DNA of 7,345 nucleotides from an uncultured Eubacteriales bacterium (GTDB taxonomy: Bacteria > Bacillota > Clostridia > Oscillospirales > Oscillospiraceae): NCBI GenBank assembly GCA_900556535.1, contig USPI01000070.1, positions 1-7,345 of the forward strand, written 5' to 3'. The number at the start of each line of letters is the position of its first letter. Position 1 is the first letter of the stretch. Shown here piece after piece: positions 1 through 7,345 of this stretch. Made by a program: the position numbers and the translations under genes. The notes beneath the pieces are model-generated. The model was not told the DNA's origin. It saw only the letters and a program-made list of their open reading frames with translations, and searched no databases.

Positions 1-597
1 GACAAGATCGAGCGCCTTGCGGATGATCTCGGTGCTGTGCTCGTCCTCCTTGGACGGGAACGGCTGCGCACCGGGGTGATTATGCGCGATTATGACACCT
101 GCGGCATTATTTTTAAGCGCGATCTCGACCAGCATTCTTATGCTTATCTCGGTCGAATTTACTATGCCGCTGCTTATCTGCTTACAGGCGATAACGCCGT
201 TTGAGGAGTTTAAAAGCAGCGCGTATGCCATCTCGTTTACCTCGTACATGAAGCGCGCAACGAAGTATTTGCCCGCGTCGGAGCTGGATTTCACCGTCTT
301 TTCCGGCAGGTATTTCGTCATGAGATACCTCTGGCTGACAGCGGGCACGAGCTTTAAAAGCGTTGCGGTATTTTCGCCGATGCCGTCAACCTGAAGAAAC
401 TCCTCATAGCTTGCCTCGAACACTCCCCCAAGCGAGCCGAAGTGCTTTAAAAGCCTGTGGGCAAGCTCGTTGGTGTCCTTCCGCGGCACCGCATAAAACA
501 GCAGCATCTCAAGCGCGTTATGGTCGTTAAAGCCCTCAAGCCCCGCCTCGACGAAGCGGCTTTTCATGCGTTCTCTGTGTCCGTCATGTACACCCAT
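1..597 (-). CDS. radC: RadC family JAB/JAMM-domain protein (3' end cut by window edge)
   Basis: The visible 199 residues start at ATG 597-595 and run off the left edge without a stop. RadC proteins are usually about 220-230 residues, so roughly the last 25-30 are probably missing. The N-terminal part has a helix-hairpin-helix-like segment (VDGIGENTA, residues 70-78). The C-terminal JAB/JAMM domain carries HNHP at 172-175, and the spacing H172-x-H174-x7-S182-x2-D185 matches the metal-binding motif of the family. The sequence reads HNHPGAQPFPS rather than the common HNHPSGxPxPS. The glutamate usually found in a PRE tripeptide before this motif is not at the expected place, where residue 155 is Met; E150 or E158 may substitute. 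One base separates the tsaD stop from this start, and GGAG lies 7 bases upstream, so coupling to tsaD is likely. RadC was named as a DNA repair protein, but its biochemical role is not established. Family assignment is secure; function is not. Confidence 0.93.
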   Translation of the reverse strand, partial: MGVHDGHRERMKSRFVEAGLEGFNDHNALEMLLFYAVPRKDTNELAHRLLKHFGSLGGVFEASYEEFLQVDGIGENTATLLKLVPAVSQRYLMTKYLPEKTVKSSSDAGKYFVARFMYEVNEMAYALLLNSSNGVIACKQISSGIVNSTEISIRMLVEIALKNNAAGVIIAHNHPGAQPFPSKEDEHSTEIIRKALDLV

Positions 598-598
598 T

Positions 599-1600
599 TT
601 ACAGCTCCATATTCGCAAACGCGTTGAGATCCCAACCCGCGGTATTGCCGGCAAGATACTCATAGTAGCCCTGACAGCCTATCATCGCCGCATTGTCGCC
701 GCACAGCTTGAGAGGCGGCACGAAAAGCTCACAGCCGGCCTTCTCGGCAGCCGCCTTGAAGTCGGCGCGGATGCGCGAATTTGCCGCAACGCCGCCTGCT
801 ATGGCGATTTTTTTATAGCCGAGCTCCTTTGCCGCCATCATCGTGCGCGGTACAAGAGCATCGCTCACAGCCGCGGTAAAGGACGCCGCAAGTGAGGCCC
901 TGTCAAGCTCCTCGCCCTTTTGCTCGGCGTTATGGACGATGTTTATGACCGCCGTTTTAAGACCGGAAAAGCTCATCTCATACGGCTGACCGTCGATATG
1001 TGTGCGGGGCAGATGATACTTCTTATCGTCTCCGCCCTGAGCCAGCAGGTCGATGGGTCTTCCGCCGGGGTACGGCAGACCAAGCACGCGCGCGGTTTTG
1101 TCAAAGCACTCGCCCGCCGCATCGTCTCGCGTTGCGCCGACGACCTTGAGGTCCGTGTAGCTGCGCACGTCGATTATCATGGTGTTGCCGCCTGATATGG
1201 CAAGGCAGAGAAACGGGGGCTCAAGCTCGGGATAGGCAATGTAGTTTGCCGCGACGTGACCCTTTATGTGGTGCACGGGGATAAGCGGCACACCGAGGCT
1301 CATGGCTGCCGCCTTTGCAAAATTGAGCCCGACGAGCACGGTGCCGATAAGTCCGGGGGCATAGGTCACCGCGACCGCGTCAATGTCGCTTTTCTCGACG
1401 CCGGCAGTCTGTATCGCACGCTCGGCAAGGCGGGATATTACCTCGACATGGCTGCGCGAGGCTATTTCGGGCACTACGCCGCCGTATATCGCGTGCAGAT
1501 CCGCCTGAGAGAATATCTGGTCGGTCAGCACGTTTCTGCCGTCCTCAACGACGGCAACTGCGGTCTCGTCGCAGGACGATTCAAATGCAAGAATTTTCAT
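599..1600 (-). CDS. tsaD: tRNA N6-adenosine threonylcarbamoyltransferase TsaD
   Basis: This 333-residue protein has the usual length and all hallmarks of TsaD/Kae1 (old names Gcp, YgjD). It transfers the threonylcarbamoyl group from threonylcarbamoyl-AMP to A37 of tRNAs reading ANN codons, making t6A in the cytoplasm. In bacteria it works with TsaB and TsaE. Seen here: the N-terminal ASKHA segment FESSCDETA (6-14), the metal-binding HHIKGH with H111 and H115, the glycine-rich SGGNT (136-140), FSGLKTA (211-217), AGGVAANSRIR (268-278), and the C-terminal CGDNAAMIG with the metal ligand D302. Nothing is truncated or missing. The start ATG overlaps the rimI stop as ATGA, and GAGG lies 7 bases upstream inside rimI, so translation is probably coupled. 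tsaB and tsaE, often next to this pair in Bacillota, are not in the window. Confidence 0.98.
   Translation of the reverse strand: MKILAFESSCDETAVAVVEDGRNVLTDQIFSQADLHAIYGGVVPEIASRSHVEVISRLAERAIQTAGVEKSDIDAVAVTYAPGLIGTVLVGLNFAKAAAMSLGVPLIPVHHIKGHVAANYIAYPELEPPFLCLAISGGNTMIIDVRSYTDLKVVGATRDDAAGECFDKTARVLGLPYPGGRPIDLLAQGGDDKKYHLPRTHIDGQPYEMSFSGLKTAVINIVHNAEQKGEELDRASLAASFTAAVSDALVPRTMMAAKELGYKKIAIAGGVAANSRIRADFKAAAEKAGCELFVPPLKLCGDNAAMIGCQGYYEYLAGNTAGWDLNAFANMEL
605..608 (-). promoter_or_regulatory. Ribosome binding site of radC inside the end of tsaD
   Basis: The minus strand reads GGAG, followed by 7 bases and the ATG at 597-595. The site lies within the last codons of tsaD. It supports this ATG as the radC start over the in-frame ATG eleven codons in, and suggests that ribosomes finishing tsaD feed radC. 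Confidence 0.6.
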
Positions 1601-2052
1601 TTCTCTTCCTCACTTAGAAACAAAGTCATCAAAATGGCGTCCTCGGTCGGCTTGGCATAATAGCCCTTCCTGAGCCCAACCTCGACATAGCCGTGTTTTT
1701 TATATAAGCTCTTTGCAGACTCGTTAGTTTGGCGCACCTCAAGCGTCAAAAAAGCGAGTCCTTTTTCCTCGGCACGCTCACGAAGCGTGTCAAGCAGCAT
1801 ACCGCCTATCCCCTCGCGGCGGTGCGCGGGAGCTACTGCGACGTTGGAAATATAGCCCTCGTCAAGGACGTACATGAGCCCGACATAGCCCACCGTCCTG
1901 CCCTCTCCGTCCACTGCGGCAAGGCAAATGTGCATATTGTCCGTGAGCTGCGAAGCAAGCTGCTCGCTCGTCCACGGTATGGAAAAGCACTGCTTTTCAA
2001 GCTCTGCAATGTCGTCAATGTGCTCAAGGTGAGTATCAACTATTTCTATCAT
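1597..2052 (-). CDS. rimI: Ribosomal protein S18-alanine N-acetyltransferase RimI (GNAT family)
   Basis: This is a single-domain GNAT acetyltransferase of 151 residues from the ATG at 2052-2050. RimI transfers acetyl from acetyl-CoA to the N-terminal alanine of ribosomal protein S18. The acetyl-CoA loop VAPAHRREGIG is intact, with the R-x-x-G-x-G pattern R78-R79-E80-G81-I82-G83. The RimI-specific C-terminal block follows: LEVRQTNESAKSLYKKHGY, then GLRKGYYAKPTEDAILM. E105 and Y117 occupy the places of the catalytic Glu and Tyr described for Salmonella RimI. A CFSIPWTSEQL segment near residue 25 is also typical. A GTG one codon earlier (2055-2053) could serve as start instead. ATG is preferred because it lies 8 bases from a GAGGAG sequence and makes a TGATG stop-start junction with the upstream gene. 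The 3' end overlaps the tsaD start. The tsaD neighbour strengthens the call over other GNATs, although substrate specificity cannot be read from sequence. Confidence 0.93.
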   Translation of the reverse strand: MIEIVDTHLEHIDDIAELEKQCFSIPWTSEQLASQLTDNMHICLAAVDGEGRTVGYVGLMYVLDEGYISNVAVAPAHRREGIGGMLLDTLRERAEEKGLAFLTLEVRQTNESAKSLYKKHGYVEVGLRKGYYAKPTEDAILMTLFLSEEEK

Positions 2053-2834
2053 CACATCAGCTCCTCACGAAGCTCGTCAATAACGGCGAGCACCTCATCC
2101 TCAACGCGCAGGATGCATTTTTTCCAGCCTGTCGGCAGCATCGGCGGGCATATATCGTCCTCGGCAAGGTACATTATACGCTCGTCAAGATCCTGATAGT
2201 CGTCCGAGAGCTTCTGCGCCTGAAGAGCCGTCATGCACAGCGCCACGGAGCAGTCTTCGAGCAGCTGCCTCGTCACGACCTGCGGAGCGCGCTGCGGCAG
2301 CGGTATATTGAGGCATTCGCAGCATTTTCTAACCCTCGGATTTATATCGTCCTTTTGGACTATTCCGGCGGAATAGGCGCTGACCTCGGGGCAGTAATCG
2401 CCCTTTGACGAGTTAAAGACCGCCTCCGCAGCAAGCGATAGGCTGTTGTCATCGCACACGAAAAGAATGCTCTTGACATCTATGCCGTTAAAGCCGCACA
2501 GCTCGGACTGACGCTCGTCCCATCTTTCGAGACTTCGGTCGCCTGCCTGATTTTCAATGTGGTGCGTCAGCTCATGGTGGAGCGTGCTTTTGAGCCGCTG
2601 TCTGAACTTTTCGTCGTCCATCTCGCCGTAGAGCTCGACAAACGAGCCGTAATATAGCTCAATATGCCTGCCCATACCGTCGGCAAAATACATTCCCAGC
2701 GTGAAGCGGCCATCCTCGTCGCACTGCGAATCTTCAAGGAAGCTGATACCGCCGTTTAAGTTTTTGAATATTTCATCGGGGAGCTCGTCGGTAAGCTCGT
2801 CGAGCACATCCCCTGCCTGTTCGTATGTCAGCAT
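2052..2834 (-). CDS. Zincin-like metallopeptidase fused to a degenerate low-molecular-weight phosphatase-like domain
   Basis: This 260-residue protein has two parts. Residues 1 to about 115 resemble the clostridial zincin-like metallopeptidase family (Zincin_1 type). They contain YYGSFVELYG (61-70), the zinc motif H87-E88-L89-T90-H91 and the following HIENQAGDRSLE block typical of that family. Residues about 121-257 resemble a low-molecular-weight protein tyrosine phosphatase or ArsC-like fold: ILFVC (123-127) forms the strand and start of the P-loop, YSAGI follows at 154-158, then LNIPLPQRAPQVV, and a final amphipathic helix. The phosphatase loop should be C-x5-R. C127 is present, but Ser133 stands where the catalytic Arg belongs. 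Near 228 the sequence reads DDICPP where a DP pair usually supplies the general-acid Asp. Phosphatase activity therefore looks lost. The start is the ATG at 2834-2832, which shares a base with the polA stop (TGATG) and has GGAGG 7 bases upstream; an upstream in-frame TTG at 2852 is unlikely. No signal peptide or membrane segment is seen, so it is probably cytoplasmic. Substrate is unknown. Confidence 0.8.
   Translation of the reverse strand: MLTYEQAGDVLDELTDELPDEIFKNLNGGISFLEDSQCDEDGRFTLGMYFADGMGRHIELYYGSFVELYGEMDDEKFRQRLKSTLHHELTHHIENQAGDRSLERWDERQSELCGFNGIDVKSILFVCDDNSLSLAAEAVFNSSKGDYCPEVSAYSAGIVQKDDINPRVRKCCECLNIPLPQRAPQVVTRQLLEDCSVALCMTALQAQKLSDDYQDLDERIMYLAEDDICPPMLPTGWKKCILRVEDEVLAVIDELREELM
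2061..2066 (-). promoter_or_regulatory. Ribosome binding site of rimI
   Basis: The minus strand reads GAGGAG. It is 8 bases from the ATG at 2052-2050 and 5 bases from the alternative GTG at 2055-2053. Both spacings are usable; the ATG is favoured by codon type. The site lies inside the last codons of the metallopeptidase-phosphatase gene. Confidence 0.6.
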
Positions 2835-5383
2835 CAGTGCGCCTCCGCCCAACTATGGCCCGTTTTCGCGTCTACCGTGAGCGGCACGCTGAGCTTAGCG
2901 GCTCCGCCCATCTCCTCACGCAGTATCTGCGCGACCTTTTCCGCCTCATCATCGGGGCACTCGCAGATAAGCTCGTCATGCACCTGCAAAATGAGCTTTG
3001 ACTTAAGCTCCTCCGATTTGAGTCTGTTATAAACGTTCACCATGGCGATCTTTATGATGTCCGCCGCCGTGCCCTGAATGGGCATATTCAGAGCGACACG
3101 CTCTCCGAAGGAGCGGGTGTTGAAGTTAGACGATTTAAGCTCCGGCAGCTCGCGGCGGCGATTGTATATTGTCGTGACACAGCCATCCCTTTTCGCCTGC
3201 TCGACTATCCTTTTCATATACTCGCGCACACCGTCGTACTTTTCCAGATACGCATCCATATACGCCTTCGCTTCATTCGGAAAAACGCCTATGTCCTGCG
3301 CGAGCGACCACGAGGATATGCCGTAGACTATGCCGAAATTGACCGCCTTGGCGCGGCTGCGCTGGAGCGGAGTTACCTCGTCAAGCGGCGTATTGAAAAC
3401 CTGCGACGCCGTGACAGCGTGGATATCCTCACCCGACAGGAACGCCCGGCGCATATGCTCGTCGCCCGAAATATGTGCAAGAAGCCTGAGCTCTATCTGG
3501 CTGTAGTCGGCATCGACAAGCACGTGTCCCTTGGACGCAATGAACATCTCACGGATGTGGCTGCCGAGCTCCTTGCGGATGGGGATATTCTGAAGATTGG
3601 GATCGGTGCTCGAAAGCCGTCCCGTCGCGGTGACGGTCATTTGGAAATTTGTCCTTATCCGTCCGTCGGGGTCTATGAGCTTCAAAAGCCCGTCGGCATA
3701 GGTGGATTTGAGCTTCGTGAGCATCCTGTAATCGAGTATCATTTCAATTATGGGGTGCTTGCCGCGCAGCTTTTCGAGGACGTCCGCGTTAGTGCTCCAG
3801 CCGGTTTTTGTCTTTTTCCCCGCAGGCAGCATGAGCCTGTCAAAGAGCACCTCGCCGAGCTGCTTGGGCGAATTGATGTTAAATTCTCCACCGGCAAGGG
3901 CGCATATCTGCTGCCGCAGCTCCTCGATCGTGCCGGTCAGGCTCTCGCCGAAGCTCACCAGAGCCGCGCGGTCAATGAGAAAGCCCTCGTGCTGCATATC
4001 GGCAAGCACGCGGCACAGCGGCATCTCGACATCGTAAAAGAGCTTTGTCATATTAAGCTCTTTGAGCTTGGGAGCCGTTGCTTCACGCAGCCGCCAAATC
4101 CCCTGTGCGCCCTCAAGCTCCGAGGCACAGTAGCGCATCGTCACCCTGCCGAGACTGTAATCATTCGCCGTGGCGTCAAGAAGATAGCAGGCTATCTCCG
4201 TGTCGTACACGAAGCCGTCAAGCGGCAGTGACTCGGCTATGAGCTTTGTCATGAGGTTTTTGACACCGTGGGATATTTTCTTGGTTTTATCCGAGAAAAC
4301 GAGCCTCAAAAGCGCGTTATAATCATCGCCGAGGCTGCTCCAGTGAACCGGATACACCGCCTTGCCGTCGCAAAGCTCAATGCTGTCAAAATCATCGGCG
4401 GTCGTGACCGCGACGCACTCGGCATCGGCTATCACCGCCTCCAGTTCGCCGAACGAGGCGTTTTCGATAACGGGCATAAGCTGTGCATTACTTTGCGCGG
4501 CATCCGCCTCGGTTTCGGGAATGCTCCACTTTTCGATGAATTTATTAAAGCCGAGCTGCTTGAAAACTCCGTACAGCTCCGGACGGTAATCCTCGTGCCA
4601 AACAGCGTCCTCGGGCTTAAACTCAATGGGTGCAGACGTGCAGATCGTCGCAAGCTCAAAGGAAAGGCGAGCACTCTCCTCGCCCTCGCGCAGCTTTTTG
4701 CGAACGCCCTCTTTAATGTCAAGCGTGTCGAGCTCGCGGTAAATGCTGTCAAGATCGGTGTATTTCTGTATGAGGCTCATCGCCGTTTTTTCGCCGACTC
4801 CGGGCACGCCGGGGATATTATCCGACGCATCGCCCATGAGAGCTTTCAGGTCGACTATGTGCTTCGGTGCAAAGCCGTACTCCTGCGAAAACAGCTCGGG
4901 AGTATACTCGGTCGTGCTCGTCTGACCCATGCGGCTTTTAACATGGCATATGTGAGTGCTTTGCGTAATGAGCTGGAAGCTGTCCTTATCACCGGTTACG
5001 ATGCGGCAGTCCCAGCCGTCGCTCTCGCACTTTTTTGCCACCGTACCGAGCAGGTCGTCCGCCTCATAGCCCTCAAGCTCAAGACGCAGTATGCCCATCG
5101 CGTCGAGAACGCGCTTTAGTATCGGCATCTGCACTGCAAGCTCCTCCGGCATGGGCTTGCGCTGTGCCTTGTAGCCGTCATAGCGCAGATGTCTGAAGGT
5201 CGGGGCTTTAAGGTCAAAGGCAACGCACACGCTTTCGGGCTTTTCCTCATCGAGCAGCTTTCTGAGTATGGCAAGAAAGCCGTACACGCCGTTTGTGGGC
5301 GTCCCGTCGGGGGCGTTGAGCTGCCGAACGCCGTAAAAGGCGCGGTTTACTATGCTGTTGCCGTCAAGTATCAGTAGTTTCAT
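2834..5383 (-). CDS. polA: DNA polymerase I with degenerate 3'-5' exonuclease domain
   Basis: This 849-residue family-A polymerase fills gaps in excision repair and removes RNA primers. The N-terminal 5' nuclease (about 1-290) keeps its acidic metal ligands in LILDGN (D7), VAFD (D57), EGYEADD (104-110), GDKD (131-134) and GDASDN (184-189), followed by the helix-3-turn-helix [11 protein letters not shown]. The central region (about 305-430) has the 3'-5' exonuclease position but not its catalytic acids. The Exo I D-x-E is replaced around T327 and A329, the Exo II Asp by about L377, and no Exo III YxxxD motif is seen, so proofreading should be absent. The polymerase domain is intact: motif A DYSQIELR with D626; motif [15 protein letters not shown] with R675, K679, F683 and Y687; motif C QVHDE with D803. 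F683 corresponds to E. coli F762. The start overlaps the uvrB stop as ATGA, with GAGGAG 5 bases upstream inside uvrB. The stop shares a base with the next gene's ATG. Confidence 0.98.
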   Translation of the reverse strand: MKLLILDGNSIVNRAFYGVRQLNAPDGTPTNGVYGFLAILRKLLDEEKPESVCVAFDLKAPTFRHLRYDGYKAQRKPMPEELAVQMPILKRVLDAMGILRLELEGYEADDLLGTVAKKCESDGWDCRIVTGDKDSFQLITQSTHICHVKSRMGQTSTTEYTPELFSQEYGFAPKHIVDLKALMGDASDNIPGVPGVGEKTAMSLIQKYTDLDSIYRELDTLDIKEGVRKKLREGEESARLSFELATICTSAPIEFKPEDAVWHEDYRPELYGVFKQLGFNKFIEKWSIPETEADAAQSNAQLMPVIENASFGELEAVIADAECVAVTTADDFDSIELCDGKAVYPVHWSSLGDDYNALLRLVFSDKTKKISHGVKNLMTKLIAESLPLDGFVYDTEIACYLLDATANDYSLGRVTMRYCASELEGAQGIWRLREATAPKLKELNMTKLFYDVEMPLCRVLADMQHEGFLIDRAALVSFGESLTGTIEELRQQICALAGGEFNINSPKQLGEVLFDRLMLPAGKKTKTGWSTNADVLEKLRGKHPIIEMILDYRMLTKLKSTYADGLLKLIDPDGRIRTNFQMTVTATGRLSSTDPNLQNIPIRKELGSHIREMFIASKGHVLVDADYSQIELRLLAHISGDEHMRRAFLSGEDIHAVTASQVFNTPLDEVTPLQRSRAKAVNFGIVYGISSWSLAQDIGVFPNEAKAYMDAYLEKYDGVREYMKRIVEQAKRDGCVTTIYNRRRELPELKSSNFNTRSFGERVALNMPIQGTAADIIKIAMVNVYNRLKSEELKSKLILQVHDELICECPDDEAEKVAQILREEMGGAAKLSVPLTVDAKTGHSWAEAH
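2842..2846 (-). promoter_or_regulatory. Ribosome binding site of the metallopeptidase-phosphatase gene
   Basis: The minus strand reads GGAGG, 7 bases before the ATG at 2834-2832. It lies between the possible upstream TTG start at 2852-2850 and this ATG, so it argues for the ATG and for a protein beginning MLTYEQ rather than [12 protein letters not shown]. Confidence 0.7.
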
Positions 5384-7345
5384 TTCTTCTCCTCACCTCT
5401 CAGGCGGACTATCTCATCACGAAGCTGCGCGGCAAGCTCGAATTCGAGCATCTTTGCGGCAGCCTTCATTTCCTTTTCAAGCTTGTCGATAAGCTCCATG
5501 CGCTCCGAGCGTGTGAGCTTCACGCCGTCGGCGCGTTTGAGTGCCTTTTCGCTCTCGCTCGATATTTCTATGAGCTCGCGCACGCTCTTGACTATGGTCT
5601 TGGGAACGATGCCGTGCTCTGCGTTATACGCCGACTGCTTTGCACGGCGGCGCTCCGTTTCGTCAATGGCAAGGCGCATTGAGCGCGTTATCGTGTCGGC
5701 ATACATGATGACCGTGCCGTCCGCGTTTCGGGCGGCTCTGCCTATCGTTTGGATAAGGCTCGTTTCGCTGCGAAGGAAACCCTCCTTGTCCGCATCGAGT
5801 ATCGCAACAAGGCTCACCTCCGGCAAGTCAAGTCCCTCGCGCAGCAGGTTTATGCCGACAAGCACGTCAAAATCGCCCAAGCGCAGGCTTCGGATTATCT
5901 CCATTCGCTCGATTGCGCCGATGTCATGGTGCATATAGCGGCACTTTATTCCGGCGGCGCCGAGGTATTCCGTCAGATCCTCCGCCATTTTCTTTGTGAG
6001 CGTCGTGACCAAAGTTCTCTGCCCTTTTTCTATGCGAATATTTATCTCGCTTATAAGATCGTCAATTTGCCCCTCGATCGGGCGGACGGATATTTCGGGG
6101 TCAAGCAGTCCCGTCGGCCGGATTATCTGCTCCGCTATCTGTCCTGCACGAGAGCGCTCGTAATCACCGGGCGTTGCCGAAACGTAGACCGCCTGATTTA
6201 TGCGCTCCTGAAATTCCTCGAACTTGAGCGGACGGTTATCGTATGCCGAGGGAAGCCTGAAGCCGTACTCGACAAGCGTTTCCTTGCGCGCACGGTCGCC
6301 GCGGTACATCGCTCTGACCTGTGGGAGCGTGACGTGGCTCTCATCGACAAACAGCAGAAAATCCTTCGGGAAATAGTCGAGCAGGGTCATGGGCGCAGAG
6401 CCTGCGGGACGGTTTGAAATAACGCGAGAGTAGTTTTCTATGCCCGAGCAGTAGCCGAGCTCCTGCATCATTTCAATGTCGTAATTCGTTCTCTGTGCAA
6501 TGCGCTGCGCTTCAAGCAGCTTACCGTTATCCTCGAAATACTTGACGCGCTCGGCGCACTCGCTGCGTATATCGCCGATGGCGCGCGCCATTTTTTCCTT
6601 GCCGACGACGTAGTGGCTGGCAGGATATATTGCGGCGTGGTTGAGATAGCGCAGGGTCGCGCCCGTCACGACGTTCACCTCGCTTATCCTGTCGACCTCG
6701 TCGCCGAAGAACTCGACCCGTATTGCCTTGTCATTGGAATATGCGGGAAATATCTCGACCGTGTCGCCTCTGACGCGGAACATATTGCGCTCAAAGGCAA
6801 TGTCGTTGCGCTCATAGCGGATCTCAATGAGCCTATGAAGCAGCTCGTCCAAGTCTCGCGTCTGACCCGGGCGAAGGGATATGACCATGCTCTTATAGTC
6901 GATGGGGTCGCCCAAGCCGTATATGCACGACACGGACGCGACCACGATAACGTCGCGCCGCTCAAAAAGGCTCGAGGTAGCACTGTGGCGCAGGCGCTCT
7001 ATCTCGTCGTTGATGGAGCTGTCCTTTTCGATGAAAGTATCGGTATGCGGAATATACGCCTCGGGCTGGTAATAGTCATAGTATGATACGAAATACTCAA
7101 CGGCGTTTTCGGGGAAAAACTCACGGAACTCCGAGCAAAGCTGCGCCGCAAGAGTTTTGTTATGCGCAAGCACGAGCGTCGGGCGGTTTATCCTTTCGAT
7201 CACGCTCGCCATCGTGAACGTCTTGCCCGAGCCGGTCACGCCGAGCAGCACCTGCTCATCCAGTCCCAATTCGACGCCGCGCGCAAGCGCCTCGATCGCC
7301 TCCGGCTGGTCGCCGGTCGCCTGAAAGGGCGCATGGAGCTTGAAT
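5380..7345 (-). CDS. uvrB: UvrABC excinuclease subunit B (5' end cut by window edge)
   Basis: UvrB is the ATP-dependent damage-verification subunit of nucleotide excision repair. It is loaded by UvrA and then recruits the UvrC nuclease. The open reading frame continues past the right edge. 654 residues are visible, beginning [17 protein letters not shown], which corresponds to the extreme N-terminus, so only a few codons are missing; a TTG at 7269 is an internal Leu and not the start. Seen in order (visible numbering): Walker A GVTGSGKT (35-42), the damage-probing beta-hairpin [12 protein letters not shown] (88-99), DESH of helicase motif II (334-337), [25 protein letters not shown], motif [11 protein letters not shown] (532-540) and a C-terminal UVR domain that binds UvrC (about 618-649). 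All key motifs are intact. The stop overlaps the polA start. The promoter, and any LexA operator, would lie outside the window. Confidence 0.98.
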   Translation of the reverse strand, partial: FKLHAPFQATGDQPEAIEALARGVELGLDEQVLLGVTGSGKTFTMASVIERINRPTLVLAHNKTLAAQLCSEFREFFPENAVEYFVSYYDYYQPEAYIPHTDTFIEKDSSINDEIERLRHSATSSLFERRDVIVVASVSCIYGLGDPIDYKSMVISLRPGQTRDLDELLHRLIEIRYERNDIAFERNMFRVRGDTVEIFPAYSNDKAIRVEFFGDEVDRISEVNVVTGATLRYLNHAAIYPASHYVVGKEKMARAIGDIRSECAERVKYFEDNGKLLEAQRIAQRTNYDIEMMQELGYCSGIENYSRVISNRPAGSAPMTLLDYFPKDFLLFVDESHVTLPQVRAMYRGDRARKETLVEYGFRLPSAYDNRPLKFEEFQERINQAVYVSATPGDYERSRAGQIAEQIIRPTGLLDPEISVRPIEGQIDDLISEINIRIEKGQRTLVTTLTKKMAEDLTEYLGAAGIKCRYMHHDIGAIERMEIIRSLRLGDFDVLVGINLLREGLDLPEVSLVAILDADKEGFLRSETSLIQTIGRAARNADGTVIMYADTITRSMRLAIDETERRRAKQSAYNAEHGIVPKTIVKSVRELIEISSESEKALKRADGVKLTRSERMELIDKLEKEMKAAAKMLEFELAAQLRDEIVRLRGEEKK

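Noticed and set aside
599..1660. Plus-strand open frames opposite tsaD (566-895, 920-1195, 1256-1660)
   Set aside because: These are shadows of a fully motif-supported tsaD gene and carry no family signature.
2052..2834. Possibility that the fusion gene results from a frameshift or sequencing error merging two genes
   Set aside because: The frame is continuous with no stop. No start codon with a ribosome binding site was noticed at the domain boundary, and both flanking junctions are tight overlaps, so a single gene is more likely.
2835..2852. An 18-base N-terminal extension of the fusion protein from a TTG at 2852, overlapping polA
   Set aside because: TTG is a weak start, and the GGAGG ribosome binding site lies between it and the ATG at 2834, which sits at the family's usual N-terminus.
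4268..5119. Long plus-strand open frame of 283 codons opposite polA, with similar ones at 3419-4231 and 5749-6417
   Set aside because: They lie entirely antisense to polA and uvrB, whose motifs are complete. The translations show no recognisable domain, and long antisense frames are expected from biased codon use in moderately GC-rich genes.
7267..7269. TTG at 7269 as the start of uvrB
   Set aside because: The frame stays open upstream and encodes the conserved UvrB N-terminus ([17 protein letters not shown]), so this codon is an internal Leu.
1..7345. Mobile elements, CRISPR repeats, tRNA genes, terminators or intergenic regulatory elements
   Set aside because: Practically every base lies in one of six minus-strand genes. 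No inverted or direct repeat array was noticed, and there is no intergenic space to host such elements.

Overview
The window is a stretch of bacterial chromosome in which six genes, all on the minus strand, are packed end to end. Read in the direction of transcription (right to left) they are: uvrB (5' end cut by the right window edge), polA, an unnamed gene joining a zincin-like metallopeptidase to a low-molecular-weight phosphatase-like domain, rimI, tsaD and radC (3' end cut by the left edge). No gap between genes exceeds one base. Junctions are ATGA or TGATG overlaps, or a single spacer base, and each downstream start has a Shine-Dalgarno-like GAGG/GGAG sequence inside the end of the preceding gene. 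The window therefore has no room for an internal intergenic promoter or terminator, and looks like the middle of one translationally coupled operon.

The gene content suggests a member of the Clostridia (Bacillota), possibly of the Oscillospirales/Ruminococcaceae type. This is inferred from the PolA with degenerate proofreading motifs, the clostridial form of the zincin domain (HELTHHIE followed by AGDRSLE), the rimI-tsaD pairing, strong AG-rich ribosome binding sites, and a base composition that looks moderately GC-rich by eye. No ribosomal RNA or other decisive taxonomic marker is present. There is no sign of mobile elements, CRISPR, tRNA genes or horizontally acquired islands.

By function, uvrB and polA both act in nucleotide excision repair: UvrB verifies damage and recruits UvrC, and Pol I displaces the excised oligonucleotide and fills the gap. 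Their adjacency is biologically coherent. tsaD (tRNA t6A37 synthesis) and rimI (protein N-terminal acetyltransferase) form a common bacterial pair. radC encodes a JAB/JAMM-fold protein of unsettled function. The middle gene is the least understood. Its zincin half keeps HExxH, but its phosphatase half has lost the catalytic arginine of the CX5R loop and apparently the general-acid aspartate, so it looks like a pseudophosphatase fused to a putative protease. This is the best candidate in the window for something not well described; the rest is ordinary housekeeping.
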